Shown: positions 6,976 to 15,475 of the stretch, in pieces | Layout of the letters: each line of letters starts with the position of its first letter | Position numbering within the stretch: position 1 is the stretch's first letter | Assembly (NCBI RefSeq): GCF_039544005.1 | Contig: NZ_BAABKV010000001.1 | Span: 6,882,001-6,946,000 of the forward strand | Origin: Kitasatospora paranensis | GTDB lineage: Bacteria > Actinomycetota > Actinomycetes > Streptomycetales > Streptomycetaceae | Direction of reading: 5' to 3' | DNA length: 64,000 nucleotides | Position numbers and translations under genes: made by a program | Notes under the pieces: generated by a model | Databases searched by the model: none | Told to the model about the DNA's origin: nothing | The model's input: the letters and a program-made list of their open reading frames with translations, nothing else

Positions 6976-9488
6976 TGCGCGTCCCGCTTTCCTGGCTGCG
7001 CGAGTACGTCGACCTGCCGGCCGGCGAGACCGGCCGTGACGTGGCGGCCCGGCTCGTCCGCGCGGGCCTGGAGGTCGAGACCGTCGAGCAGCTCGGCGGT
7101 GACCTCAAGGGCCCGCTGGTGGTCGGCGAGGTGCTCTCCATCGAGGAACTGGCCGGCTTCAAGAAGCCGATCCGGCACTGCTTCGTCAACGTCGGCGACG
7201 CCAACGGCACCGGCGAGCCGCAGGAGATCGTCTGCGGCGCGACCAACTTCAAGGTCGGCGACAAGGTCGTCGTCGTGCTGCCGGGCGCCGTGCTGCCCGG
7301 CCCGTTCCCGATCGCCGCGCGGCAGACCTACGGCCACACCTCGGCCGGCATGATCTGCTCCGCCCGCGAGCTCGGCATGGGCGACGATCACCACGGCATC
7401 CTGGTGCTGGAGTCGCACCTGGAGCCCGGCACCGACGCCGTCGAGCTGCTCCAGCTCGTCGACGAGGTGCTCGACATCGCCGTCACCCCGGACCGCGGCT
7501 ACTGCCTGTCGATGCGCGGTGTGGCCCGCGAGGCCGCCGCCGCGTACGGCCTGCCGCTGGCCGACCCGGCTCTGCTGGACGTACCGCCGGCGAACGCCTT
7601 CGGCTACCCGGTGAAGGTCGCCGACCCGGTCGGCTGCGACCGCTTCGTCGCCCGCACCGTCACCGGTGTCGACCCGGCCGCGCCGTCGCCGATCTGGCTC
7701 CAGCGCCGTCTGCAGAAGTCCGGCATCCGCCCGATCTCGCTGACCGTCGACATCACCAACTACGTGATGCTGGAGGTCGGCCAGCCGCTGCACGCCTACG
7801 ACCGCAGCCGGGTCGACGGCCCGATCCTCGTCCGCCGCGCCGAGGACGGCGAGATCCTCACCACGCTGGACGGCGTCAAGCGCAAGCTGTCCACCGAGGA
7901 CCTGCTGATCTGCGACAACTCCGGCCCGATCGGCCTGGCCGGCGTCATGGGCGGCGCCACCACCGAGATCGTCGACCCGGTGCTCGACCCGGAGACCGGC
8001 GAGGTCACCGGCTCCACCGAGATCGTCATCGAGGCGGCGCACTTCGACCCGGTCTCCGTCGCCCGCACCGCCAAGCGGCACAAGCTGCCCTCCGAGGCGT
8101 CCAAGCGCTTCGAGCGCGGCGTCGACCCGGAGGCGACCCGCGCGGCCGCCCAGCGCGCCGTCGACCTGCTGGTGCTGATCGCCGGCGGCACCGCGGAGGA
8201 GGGCGTCACCGACATCGCCGCGCCGCACCCGGTGCGCACCATCACCATCGCCGCCGACCTGCCCGACCGGGTCGCCGGCACCGGGTACGGCCGGGAGACC
8301 GTCACCCGGCGCCTGCAGGAGGTCGGCTGCTCCGTCATCGGCGCCGACGTCCTGGAGGTCACCCCGCCGAGCTGGCGCCCCGACCTGACCGACCCGTACG
8401 ACCTCGCGGAGGAGGTCATCCGGCTGGAGGGCTACGACAACGTCCCCGCCCGGATGCCGAACGTGCCGCCGGGCCGCGGTCTGACCGAGGCGCAGCGCTT
8501 CCACCGCCGGACGGGTGTCGCGCTGGCGGCCGCCGGCTACGTCGAGATCAACGCCTACCCGTTCCTGGGCGAGGCGGCGTTCGACGCGCTCGGCCTGGCG
8601 AAGGACGACCCGCGCCGCCGCACCGTCAAGCTGGTGAACCCGCTGAACGACGAGGAGCCGGCGCTGCGCACCACGCTGCTGCCCGGTCTGCTCGGCGCGC
8701 TGCGCCGCAACATCGGCCGCGGGAACACGGATCTGGCGCTGTTCGAGACCGGCACGGTCTTCCTGCCCAAGCCGGAGCTCTCGGTCGCGCCGCGGCTGTC
8801 GGTCGAGCACCGGCCCACCGACGCGGAGCTCGCCGAGCTCGACGCCGCCCTGCCGGACCAGCCGCGCCGCGTCGCGGTCGCCCTCGCGGGCGAGCGGCTG
8901 CCGTCCGGCTGGTGGGGCAAGGGCGGCCCGGCGGGCTGGGCGGACGCCGTGGAGGCGGCCCGCACGGTGGCCCGTGCGGCCAACATCGAGCTGACCGTCC
9001 GCCAGGCGCAGCACGCGCCCTGGCACCCGGGCCGGTGCGCCGAGCTGCTGGTGAACGGCCGGGTCGTCGGCCACGCCGGTGAGCTGCACCCGCGCGTGGT
9101 CAAGGCGCTGCACCTGCCGGACCGCACCAGCGCGATGGAGATCGACCTGGACGCGCTGATCGCCGACGGTGTGCAGAAGGTGTCCGGGCCGGGCGTCTCC
9201 GCCTACCCGGTGGCCACCCAGGACGTCGCGCTGATCGTCGACGCCGCGGTGCCGGCCGCCGAGGTGGAGTCGGCGCTGCGGGACGGCGCGGGCGAGCTGC
9301 TGGAGGCCATCCGGCTGTTCGACGTCTTCACCGGTGAGCAGGCGGGCGAGGGCAAGAAGTCGCTGGCCTACAACCTGCGCTTCCGGGCCGTGGACCGGAC
9401 GCTGACCGCGGACGAGGCCTCGGCCGCCCGCGAGTCGGCGGTGGCCGCGGCGACCGCCCGCACCGGCGCGGTGCTGCGCGGCGTCTGA
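6975..9488 (+). CDS. pheT: Phenylalanine-tRNA ligase beta subunit
   Basis: 837 residues, normal length. An N-terminal OB-fold tRNA-binding (EMAP-like) domain (residues 39-150) is followed by the B3/B4 editing domain, the B5 domain and a C-terminal ferredoxin-like anticodon-binding domain. The start MRVPLSWLREYVDLP is typical. Translationally coupled to pheS by a one-base overlap. A strong hairpin at 9501-9547 ends the unit. Confidence 0.97.
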   Translation: MRVPLSWLREYVDLPAGETGRDVAARLVRAGLEVETVEQLGGDLKGPLVVGEVLSIEELAGFKKPIRHCFVNVGDANGTGEPQEIVCGATNFKVGDKVVVVLPGAVLPGPFPIAARQTYGHTSAGMICSARELGMGDDHHGILVLESHLEPGTDAVELLQLVDEVLDIAVTPDRGYCLSMRGVAREAAAAYGLPLADPALLDVPPANAFGYPVKVADPVGCDRFVARTVTGVDPAAPSPIWLQRRLQKSGIRPISLTVDITNYVMLEVGQPLHAYDRSRVDGPILVRRAEDGEILTTLDGVKRKLSTEDLLICDNSGPIGLAGVMGGATTEIVDPVLDPETGEVTGSTEIVIEAAHFDPVSVARTAKRHKLPSEASKRFERGVDPEATRAAAQRAVDLLVLIAGGTAEEGVTDIAAPHPVRTITIAADLPDRVAGTGYGRETVTRRLQEVGCSVIGADVLEVTPPSWRPDLTDPYDLAEEVIRLEGYDNVPARMPNVPPGRGLTEAQRFHRRTGVALAAAGYVEINAYPFLGEAAFDALGLAKDDPRRRTVKLVNPLNDEEPALRTTLLPGLLGALRRNIGRGNTDLALFETGTVFLPKPELSVAPRLSVEHRPTDAELAELDAALPDQPRRVAVALAGERLPSGWWGKGGPAGWADAVEAARTVARAANIELTVRQAQHAPWHPGRCAELLVNGRVVGHAGELHPRVVKALHLPDRTSAMEIDLDALIADGVQKVSGPGVSAYPVATQDVALIVDAAVPAAEVESALRDGAGELLEAIRLFDVFTGEQAGEGKKSLAYNLRFRAVDRTLTADEASAARESAVAAATARTGAVLRGV

Positions 9489-9500
9489 CGCCCGATCGGC

Positions 9501-9547
9501 CCGAAGGGCCCCGTTCCGGACGATCCGTCCGGGGCGGGGCCCTTCGG
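9501..9547. terminator. Terminator after pheST
   Basis: A 13-bp outer stem (9501-9513 with 9535-9547) encloses a second 6-bp stem (9516-9521 with 9527-9532), 12 bp after the pheT stop. No T tract. Confidence 0.6.
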
Positions 9548-9645
9548 CGTCCCGCGGTCGGCACGTGTCGGCGTGAACATGCCGTGCCCATTTCCGGCTT
9601 TGTGCGCAAGCCCCTTGCGGCGGTGGCGTCGTGGACGCTTCAATT

Positions 9646-9670
9646 CTTGTTAGGAAAGTTTCCTAACAAG
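9646..9670. promoter_or_regulatory. 12-1-12 palindromic operator of the chitosanase gene (CsnR-type)
   Basis: CTTGTTAGGAAA-G-TTTCCTAACAAG is a perfect palindrome in AT-rich sequence, 56 bp before the chitosanase start. It matches the GTTAGGAAA/TTTCCTAAC operator recognised by the ROK-family repressor CsnR upstream of csn genes in other actinobacteria. No ROK regulator gene is in this window. Confidence 0.75.
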
Positions 9671-9725
9671 GAGCGCGTCCTCGGGCACCCCCATGCCCCG
9701 AGCACCCGAGCAGACGGAGCGTCAC

Positions 9726-10573
9726 ATGAGTGCCAAGCACCGTACCGCCCGCACCACTCGCACCACCCGGGCCGCCCTCGCGGTCCTGCTCGCCGCCGTC
9801 CCGCTGACCGTCGCCACGGTCGGCGCCTCGCAGGCCGGCGCCAGCGTCCGGGCCGCGGCCTCGGTCGGCCTCGACGACTCCCACAAGAAGGAGATCGCGA
9901 TGGAGCTCGTCTCCAGCGCCGAGAACTCCTCGCTGGACTGGAAGGCGCAGTACAAGTACATCGAGGACATCGGCGACGGCCGCGGCTACACCGCCGGCAT
10001 CATCGGCTTCTGTTCCGGCACCGGCGACATGCTGGAGCTGGTGCAGCACTACACCGACCTCAAGTCCGGCAACGTCCTCGCCAAGTACCTCCCCGCGCTG
10101 AAGAAGGTCAACGGCAGCGACTCGCACGCCGGCCTCGGCTCCGCGTTCACCAAGGACTGGGCCACCGCCGCCAAGGACACCCTCTTCCAGCAGGCCCAGA
10201 ACGACGAGCGCGACCGGGTCTACTTCGACCCGGCGGTCTCGCAGGCCAAGAGCGACGGCCTGCGCGCCCTCGGCCAGTTCATGTACTACGACGCCATCGT
10301 GATGCACGGCCCCGGCGGCGACTCCGACAGCTTCGGCGGCATCCGCGCCGCGGCCATGAAGAAGGCGAGGACCCCCGCCCAGGGCGGCGACGAGACGGCG
10401 TACCTCAAGGCCTTCGCCGACGCCCGCAAGGTGGTCATGAAGAAGGAGGAGGCGCACGCCGACACCAGCCGGGTCGACACCGAGCAGCTGGTCTTCCTCA
10501 GCGCCAAGAACTTCGACCTCAACCCCCGCTGAAGTGGAAGGTCTACGGGGACCCGTACCAGATCAACAGCTGA
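9726..10573 (+). CDS. Secreted chitosanase, GH46 (single-base frameshift)
   Basis: An endo-hydrolase of chitosan beta-1,4 linkages. ATG 9726 opens an Arg-rich signal peptide (hydrophobic AALAVLLAAVPLTVATV). The catalytic Glu lies in MELVSSAENSS and the catalytic Asp in IEDIGDGRGYTAGIIGF, as in GH46 enzymes. The C-terminus is broken at the five-C run 10523-10527: as written it stops after NFDLNPR, while one added C gives NPPLKWKVYGDPYQINS, the standard GH46 ending, and 282 residues. Probably induced by chitosan oligomers through the upstream operator. A hairpin terminator follows at 10593-10636. Confidence 0.92.
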
Positions 10574-10592
10574 CGCCGCGTCACCGTGCCGA

Positions 10593-10636
10593 CGGTGCGC
10601 CCGGGATCGGCCCGACCGCCGCTCCCGGGCGCACCG
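10593..10636. terminator. Terminator after chitosanase
   Basis: CGGTGCGCCCGGG (10593-10605) pairs with its complement at 10624-10636 across an 18-nt loop. Confidence 0.5.
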
Positions 10637-10690
10637 CCGTCTCCGAATATTCGTGCGACGCGCGGGGCTCCGGTTGCTAGGGTCGCGGAC

Positions 10691-11421
10691 GTGGCGAAAC
10701 TCAACCAGATCATCGCAGTCGAAAGGGCGTCAAGTCCAAGTCCTTCCAGGAGCTGACCCAGGCCCACCACGGCCTGCAGAAGCCCGCCCTGCTCGCCGGG
10801 ATCTCCCGCACCTACCAGCCGAAGGACGAGGAGGGCGAGCAGCTGCCGCCCGAGTCCACCCGGGTCCAGGTGCGCGCCGAGGACATCCTGCGGGACACCG
10901 CGGCCTCGCTCACCCGGCTGTTCGACGTGACCGCCACCAAGGACCACGCCAACTGCACCGCCCGCGCCGACGTGGTCGTCGACGGCCGCGCACTGCTCAC
11001 CGACGTGCCGGTCACCTACCTGCTCTTCCTGGAGAAGCAGCTCACCGACCTGTACACGTTCGTCCGCAAGCTGCCCGTGCTGGACGCCTCCGAGTCCTGG
11101 AGCCCGGACCCGTCCACCGACGCCTGGAAGACCGACCCGGTGCGCACCATCCGGACGAAGAAGGTGCCGCGCAACCACGTCAAGGCCGAGGCGACCGAGA
11201 AGCACCCCGCGCAGGTCGAGGTGTACTACGAGGACATCCCGGTCGGGTACTGGACGACGGTGAAGTTCTCCGGAGCACTCCCCGCCCGACGGGTCAACGA
11301 CCTCGTCCAGCGGGTCGAGAAGCTCCAGCAGGCCGTGCAGTTCGCCCGCGAGGAGGCGAACTCCGCCGAGGTCGCCGACCGGCGGGCCGGCGACGCGGTG
11401 TTCGGCTACCTCTTCGGGTAG
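10691..11421 (+). CDS. Conserved protein of unknown function next to the tRNA-like RNAs (single-base frameshift)
   Basis: GTG 10691 starts MAKLNQIIAVE. The frame is lost at AAA 10722-10724, where one added A gives VEKGVKSKSFQELTQAHHGL and a 243-residue protein ending DAVFGYLFG. Recognisable conserved blocks are ISRTYQPKDEEGEQLPPES, FDVTATKDHANCTARADVVV and DVPVTYLLFLEKQLTDL, which I associate with an uncharacterised family seen across actinobacteria. I cannot name a function. The C-terminal third is predicted helical or coiled coil (VNDLVQRVEKLQQAVQFAREEAN). The stop at 11421 lies 75 bp before the permuted tRNA-like units with no convincing terminator between, so they may share a transcript. 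Confidence 0.8.
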
Positions 11422-11430
11422 CCCCACGAT

Positions 11431-11466
11431 CCCCTCGTGCGAGCGGAGGGGTGCGCGACAAGCGCA
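11431..11466 (+). other. Two hairpins at the 5' edge of the tRNA-like locus
   Basis: CCCCTC (11431-11436) pairs with GAGGGG (11446-11451), and TGCGC (11452-11456) pairs with GCGCA (11462-11466) around GACAA. They fall between the preceding stop codon and the first tRNA-like unit. There is no T tract, so they are not an obvious terminator and may be RNA processing or protein-binding elements. They are followed by three copies of GAAGCTGA (11468-11492). Confidence 0.4.
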
Positions 11467-11495
11467 GAAGCTGAAGCTGATGGTGAAGCTGACGC

Positions 11496-11575
11496 AGGGG
11501 AGACGGTGGAGGTTCGAATCCTCCCCCGGCACGACACGCCGGGGTGGCCCAATCGGTAGAGGCGGCCCCTTGAAA
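11496..11575 (+). ncRNA. Circularly permuted tRNA-like RNA, unit 1 (Phe-GAA-like)
   Basis: The 3' half of a cloverleaf precedes its 5' half. 3' half: GGGG (anticodon stem, 11497-11500), variable loop, T arm GGAGG-TTCGAAT-CCTCC (11508-11524), then CCCGGC. A short linker (11532-11537) follows. 5' half: acceptor GCCGGGG (11538-11544), T8, D arm GCC...GGC with A14, G18, G19 and A21, then CCCC-TTGAAA. The acceptor arms pair across the linker, and CCCC pairs with GGGG to rebuild an anticodon stem. Joining at the canonical 37/38 position gives loop TTGAAAA, anticodon GAA, with discriminator A. The five-C run 11523-11527 is one C short of a perfect 5-bp T stem plus 7-bp acceptor, matching the C-run deficit seen in nearby genes. 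Alternative: a YrlA-like bacterial Y RNA, whose tRNA-mimic domain has this same permuted topology. Confidence 0.65.
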
Positions 11576-11641
11576 CTCAGACTCTCGCTCCAGGCTCAGC
11601 ATTCGCCGCCGAGCACCGGATCGACCGGATGCGGACGGAAA

Positions 11642-11718
11642 GCGTCGGATGCAGGTTCAAGTCCTGCCTGGGCCTCTGCCACGGCCCGGTAGTTCAAAGG
11701 TCGAACACGACGCTCTGA
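11642..11718 (+). ncRNA. Circularly permuted tRNA-like RNA, unit 2 (Gln-CUG-like)
   Basis: Same reversed order as unit 1. 3' half: CGTCG (11643-11647), a 3-nt variable loop, T arm GCAGG-TTCAAGT-CCTGC (11651-11667), acceptor strand CTGGGCC (11668-11674). Linker 11675-11682. 5' half: acceptor GGCCCGG (11683-11689), T8-A9, D arm GTTC-AAAGGTC-GAAC (11692-11706), A26, CGACG-CTCTGA. The acceptor strands form seven pairs (one G-U), and AGCGTCG pairs with CGACGCT over seven bases. Joined at 37/38 the loop is CTCTGAG, anticodon CUG. Flanks also pair: 11627-11635 with 11725-11733 (nine pairs, one G-U), so the precursor would form a closed structure around the broken anticodon loop. The variable loop is unusually short and A21 is C. 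Confidence 0.65.
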
Positions 11719-11770
11719 GAATGATCCGCATTCTTCAACGTGCCGGTGCGAGCAATTGGGTGGCACACCA

Positions 11771-11804
11771 GGGGCCCGGGAGCCGGATACCGCTCCCGGG
11801 CCCC
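11771..11804. terminator. Terminator closing the tRNA-like locus
   Basis: GGGGCCCGGGAGC (11771-11783) and its exact complement (11792-11804) form a 13-bp stem with an 8-nt loop between the RNA locus (+) and the convergent lipoprotein gene (-). Confidence 0.7.
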
Positions 11805-11845
11805 GTCACGTCACGTCCCGCGGATCTCCCCGCCGCGGGGCGCCG

Positions 11846-12307
11846 TCACGGGCAGAGCGCCGCCTTCACGATCACGGCGATCATCTGGCCCTGCTGCGCG
11901 GTGAGGGTGGTGCCGTTGCCGCTGAAGGAGGCTGCGGCGTCCGCGGCCACCGTGGCGTCGTCCTTGCCCGCCTTGATCTCCCCACAGGTCGCCTGGGCCT
12001 TGGCCAGGGCGCCCTGCTGGTCCTTCGCCAGGTTCGGGTCGATCTGCTTCAGGCCCGCGATCAGCGCGAGGTTCTGTGCCATGTTCGGGGTGGCCACGCC
12101 GCCGGCCGGCTTGGGCGCCGAGGCGCTGCCCGCGGCGGACGGGCTCGCGGCGCCGGGCGCCGCACTGCTGCCGGCCGGCGCGGGCTGTGCGGCGGGCGCG
12201 GAGGACTGCGCGGGGGCGGCGGCGGTGCCGCTGCTGCTGCACGCGGTCAGGGTGAGGGTGAGGGCGGCGGCGGCCGTGATGCCGCCGACGATCATTCGAG
12301 TTCGCAT
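11846..12307 (-). CDS. Lipoprotein, DUF732-like
   Basis: 153 residues from ATG 12307. The signal peptide ends with lipobox LTAC (ALTLTLTACSSSG), so it is predicted to be membrane-anchored outside the cell. An Ala/Pro/Ser-rich linker leads to a small C-terminal domain with two Cys (QATCGEIKAG and VKAALCP at the end), resembling the small DUF732 domain of actinobacterial secreted proteins. Function unknown. Confidence 0.75.
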   Translation of the reverse strand: MRTRMIVGGITAAAALTLTLTACSSSGTAAAPAQSSAPAAQPAPAGSSAAPGAASPSAAGSASAPKPAGGVATPNMAQNLALIAGLKQIDPNLAKDQQGALAKAQATCGEIKAGKDDATVAADAAASFSGNGTTLTAQQGQMIAVIVKAALCP

Positions 12308-12423
12308 CGCACCACCGTCCCAGAGCGGAAGCCGTCTGCCGAGGGCCGTGACCATGCTGTGACGGCGCTGTGCCAGAGCGGTGGCGCCGCCCCCTGAGCC
12401 GGAGGAACGGCGCCCCGGGCAGG

Positions 12424-13293
12424 TCAGACCGTGGCGGTGTAGTCGTAGAAGCCGCGGCCGGACTTGCGGCCCAGCAGCCCGGCGTCCACCATCCGGGAGA
12501 GCAGCGGGGGAGCGGCGTACAGCGGCTCCTTGTACTCGTCGTACATCGACTCGGCGATCGAGACGATGGTGTCCAGGCCGATCAGGTCGCACAGCCGCAG
12601 CGGGCCCATCGGGTGGGCGCAGCCGGCCTCCATGCCCTTGTCGATGTCGGAGGCGGTCGCCACACCCGACTCGAACATCCGCACCGCCGACAGCAGGTAC
12701 GGCACCAGCAGGGCGTTCACCACGAAGCCGGCCCGGTCGCGGGCCCGGATCGGCTCCTTGCCGAGCACCTGGACGGCGAAGGCCTCCACCCGGGCGGTGG
12801 TCTCGGCGGAGGTGGTCAGCGTCGGGATCACCTCGACCAGCTTCTGCACCGGCGCCGGGTTGAAGAAGTGCAGGCCGATGACCTGGTCGGCGCGCGAGGT
12901 GGCCGCGGCCAGCTTGACGATCGGGATCGACGAGGTGTTGGAGGCGAGGATCGCGTCCCGGCGGGTCACCACCCGGTCCAGCGTGGCGAAGATCTCCACC
13001 TTGATGTCCTCGCGCTCGGCGACCGCCTCGACCACCAGGTCGCGGTCGGCGAAGTCCGCCAGGTCGGTGGTGAAGGACAGCCGGGCGAGGGTCTCCTCGC
13101 GCTCCTCCTCGGTCAGCTTGCCGCGCTTGACGGCGTTCGCCAGCGAGTTGGTCAGCCGGGTGCGGCCGAGCTCCAGGGCCTCCCCGGTGGCCTCGGAGAC
13201 CAGGACGTCCAGCCCGGAGCGGGCGAAGACCTCCGCGATGCCCGACCCCATGAGGCCGCAGCCGACCACTCCGACGCGCGCGATGTCACTCAC
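12424..13293 (-). CDS. 3-hydroxybutyryl-CoA dehydrogenase
   Basis: 289 residues. N-terminal NAD-binding Rossmann fold starts VGVVGCGLMGSGIAEVFARSG; signature segments are SNTSSIPI, GLHFFNPAPVQKLVEVI and DRAGFVVNALLVPYL; C-terminal domain ends GRKSGRGFYDY. This matches HbdA/FadB2-type single-function 3-hydroxyacyl-CoA dehydrogenases, which oxidise (or reduce) 3-hydroxybutyryl-CoA in fatty-acid or C4 metabolism. Divergent from the SDR gene at 13528 with 234 bp between. Confidence 0.93.
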   Translation of the reverse strand: MSDIARVGVVGCGLMGSGIAEVFARSGLDVLVSEATGEALELGRTRLTNSLANAVKRGKLTEEEREETLARLSFTTDLADFADRDLVVEAVAEREDIKVEIFATLDRVVTRRDAILASNTSSIPIVKLAAATSRADQVIGLHFFNPAPVQKLVEVIPTLTTSAETTARVEAFAVQVLGKEPIRARDRAGFVVNALLVPYLLSAVRMFESGVATASDIDKGMEAGCAHPMGPLRLCDLIGLDTIVSIAESMYDEYKEPLYAAPPLLSRMVDAGLLGRKSGRGFYDYTATV

Positions 13294-13527
13294 TCAAATG
13301 CCCTTCACGGTGGTGCCGGGGGTGGCCCAGCAAGGTGCTGTGCAGTTCAGCGGGGCGGCGCCGGGCCGGGTCGGCCCGGGTGCGCGTCCCGCTCGACCGT
13401 ACTACCCCGCGCCGCCGGGCGGGCGCGCTGGGCCGATCGGATGAGATGCGGCAGGCCGGTGCGTGCGCCGACCGGCCCCCGCCCGTCCCCGGACGAGAAT
13501 GCGGTGCAACCGACGAGGGAGCACGGC

Positions 13528-14346
13528 ATGGCGACGGGATCGCTCACCGGACAGGTCGGACTGGTCACCGGCGCCGGCCGCGGAATCGGCCGCGAGATCG
13601 CGATCGGACTCGCCGCCGAGGGGATGTCGGTCGGCCTGGTCGGCCGCACCCACGACACCCTGATCACGACCCTGCGCGAGTGCGTCCGGCGCGGCGCCCG
13701 CGGGGTCGCGGTCACCGCCGACGTGACCCGCCCGGGCGCCGTCCGGGAGGCCGTCCGGGCCGTCGAACGCGACCTCGGCCCGGTGGACCTGCTGGTCAAC
13801 AACGCCGGACAGGTCGACCGCTCCGAAGTCCCGCTCTGGGAGACCGACCCGAACCAGTGGTGGCAGGTCGTCGAGACCAACCTGCGCGGCCCCTACAACC
13901 TGCTGCGCGCCGTGCTGCCCGGCATGGTCGCCCGCGGCCGCGGCCGGGTGCTCAACCTGAACTCCGGCTTCGCGCTGCGCCCGGACGGCCACTACACCGC
14001 GTACGCGACCTCCAAGGGCGCGCTGCTCCAGCTCTCCGACAACATCGCCGACTCGCTGGCCGAGCACCACGTGGTGGTCCTCGACATCAGCCCCGGCGCG
14101 GTCGCCACCGACATGACCGCCGGGATGCCGATGTTCGCCGAGATGAAGGAGTGGGGCTCCATCCCCTACGTGGTCGCGGTCGCCGTGGACGCCGCCCGCG
14201 GCCGGTTCGACGCCCTGCACGGACGCTTCATCCACGCCGGCCGGGACAACCTGGAGACGCTCGTCGCGCAGGCCGACAAGATCCGCACCGGGGACGCCCG
14301 CACGCTGCGGCTGCGCCCGTACGGCCCGCAGGACCCGATGGCGTGA
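13528..14346 (+). CDS. SDR family oxidoreductase
   Basis: 272 residues from ATG 13528, with GAGGGA before it. Classical short-chain dehydrogenase: cofactor motif TGAGRGIG, NNAG, catalytic Ser in LNLNSGF and YxxxK in YATSK, then PGAVATDM. The R after VGLVG suggests NADP(H) preference (inference). Substrate not predictable. The frame extends far upstream, but homology starts at MATGSLTGQVGLVTG. Confidence 0.9.
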   Translation: MATGSLTGQVGLVTGAGRGIGREIAIGLAAEGMSVGLVGRTHDTLITTLRECVRRGARGVAVTADVTRPGAVREAVRAVERDLGPVDLLVNNAGQVDRSEVPLWETDPNQWWQVVETNLRGPYNLLRAVLPGMVARGRGRVLNLNSGFALRPDGHYTAYATSKGALLQLSDNIADSLAEHHVVVLDISPGAVATDMTAGMPMFAEMKEWGSIPYVVAVAVDAARGRFDALHGRFIHAGRDNLETLVAQADKIRTGDARTLRLRPYGPQDPMA

Positions 14347-14374
14347 GCCGGGGCACCGCGGGCCGGGGCGGCCG

Positions 14375-15370
14375 TCAGCCGTCCAGCAGCTCCGCCAGGT
14401 CCGCCTCGGGGAGGCCGCCCGGTGCCCGGCCCTCGCGGGCGAACGCGTTCGCCAGCTGCTGCAGCGCCCCGTTCAGCGGGGTCGGCACGCCGTGCAGCCG
14501 GCCCAGCAGGACGATCTCGCCGTTGAGGTGGTCGGCCTCGATGTCGCCGGCCTTGCGCGCCAGGCTCTGCCAGGAGGAGCCGCCGCCGCGCTCCTCGCCC
14601 TCGACCGGCACCAGCGTGACCCGGTCGCCGCGTACCGCCTCCTGCTCCTCGCGGCCGGGGTGGCCGATCCCGGCCGCGGCCAGCACTGCCTCGCCCTCGG
14701 CGACCGTCCGGGCGGCCAGCGCCCGGCGGAGCTCGCCGGTGACCGGGCCCGCCACCGCCTCCAGCGCGTTGAGCAGGTTGCCCAGCAGCTTGGCGTACTT
14801 CCAGCGCATCACGTCGTCGCTGACGGGCGCGTGGAACCGGGAGGCGGACAGGTCGGCGGCGATCCGCTCGGCGGTGGCGTCCCGGCCGGCCGGGTAGCGG
14901 CCCACGTGCAGGATGCCGCTGAGCGGGCTGCCCGCGGCGGCCACCCGGCCCGGCTCCAGGTGGGTGGACGGCAGCCAGACGCACACCCCGTACACCCGGC
15001 GGAAGCGGCGCAGGGCCAGGCGTTCGTTCTCGACGCCGTTCTGCGCGCACAGCAGCGGGAGCAGCTCGCCGGCGGTGCCGCCGCCGGCCACCGGCCGGGC
15101 CGACCAGGCGTCCAGCAGCGGCGCGGAGTGCTGGGTCTTGACGGCCAGCACGAGCACGTCGTCGGGCTGCAGCGTCAGCTCCTGCGGACCGCCGACGGCC
15201 GGGACGGGCAGGGTGCGCACGCCCTCCGGCACCGCCAGCCGCAGGCCGTTCTCGCGCAGGGCCGCCAGGTGCGGGCCGCGGGCGACCAGCACCACCTCGT
15301 GCCCGCTCTCGAAGAGCCGGCCGCCGATCGTCCCGCCGACCGCGCCGGCGCCGATGATGATGTATCGCAT
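14375..15370 (-). CDS. Ketopantoate reductase family protein
   Basis: 331 residues. N-terminal Rossmann motif IIGAGAVGGTIGGRL, AQNGVENE, and C-terminal domain with MRWKYAKLLGNLLNALEA carrying the conserved Lys. This matches the ApbA/PanE family (2-dehydropantoate 2-reductase, NADPH-dependent, pantothenate pathway). No other pan genes are adjacent, so the substrate could be another 2-oxoacid. Confidence 0.85.
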   Translation of the reverse strand: MRYIIIGAGAVGGTIGGRLFESGHEVVLVARGPHLAALRENGLRLAVPEGVRTLPVPAVGGPQELTLQPDDVLVLAVKTQHSAPLLDAWSARPVAGGGTAGELLPLLCAQNGVENERLALRRFRRVYGVCVWLPSTHLEPGRVAAAGSPLSGILHVGRYPAGRDATAERIAADLSASRFHAPVSDDVMRWKYAKLLGNLLNALEAVAGPVTGELRRALAARTVAEGEAVLAAAGIGHPGREEQEAVRGDRVTLVPVEGEERGGGSSWQSLARKAGDIEADHLNGEIVLLGRLHGVPTPLNGALQQLANAFAREGRAPGGLPEADLAELLDG

Positions 15371-15475
15371 GGACCGACCCTGGCACGCCGTCCGGGCTCC
15401 TGGCCAGGGCCTACCGGGCGGACGCCGCTGACGGGCCGTCCGCCCGGGCGGACGCCCGGGCCGGGCCCCGGCGCC

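Noticed and set aside
11538..11674. Conventional tRNA with a 65-nt intron formed by the 5' half of unit 1 and the 3' half of unit 2
   Set aside because: Their acceptor strands (GCCGGGG and CTGGGCC) and anticodon stems (GCCCC and CGTCG) do not pair; the permuted pairing does.
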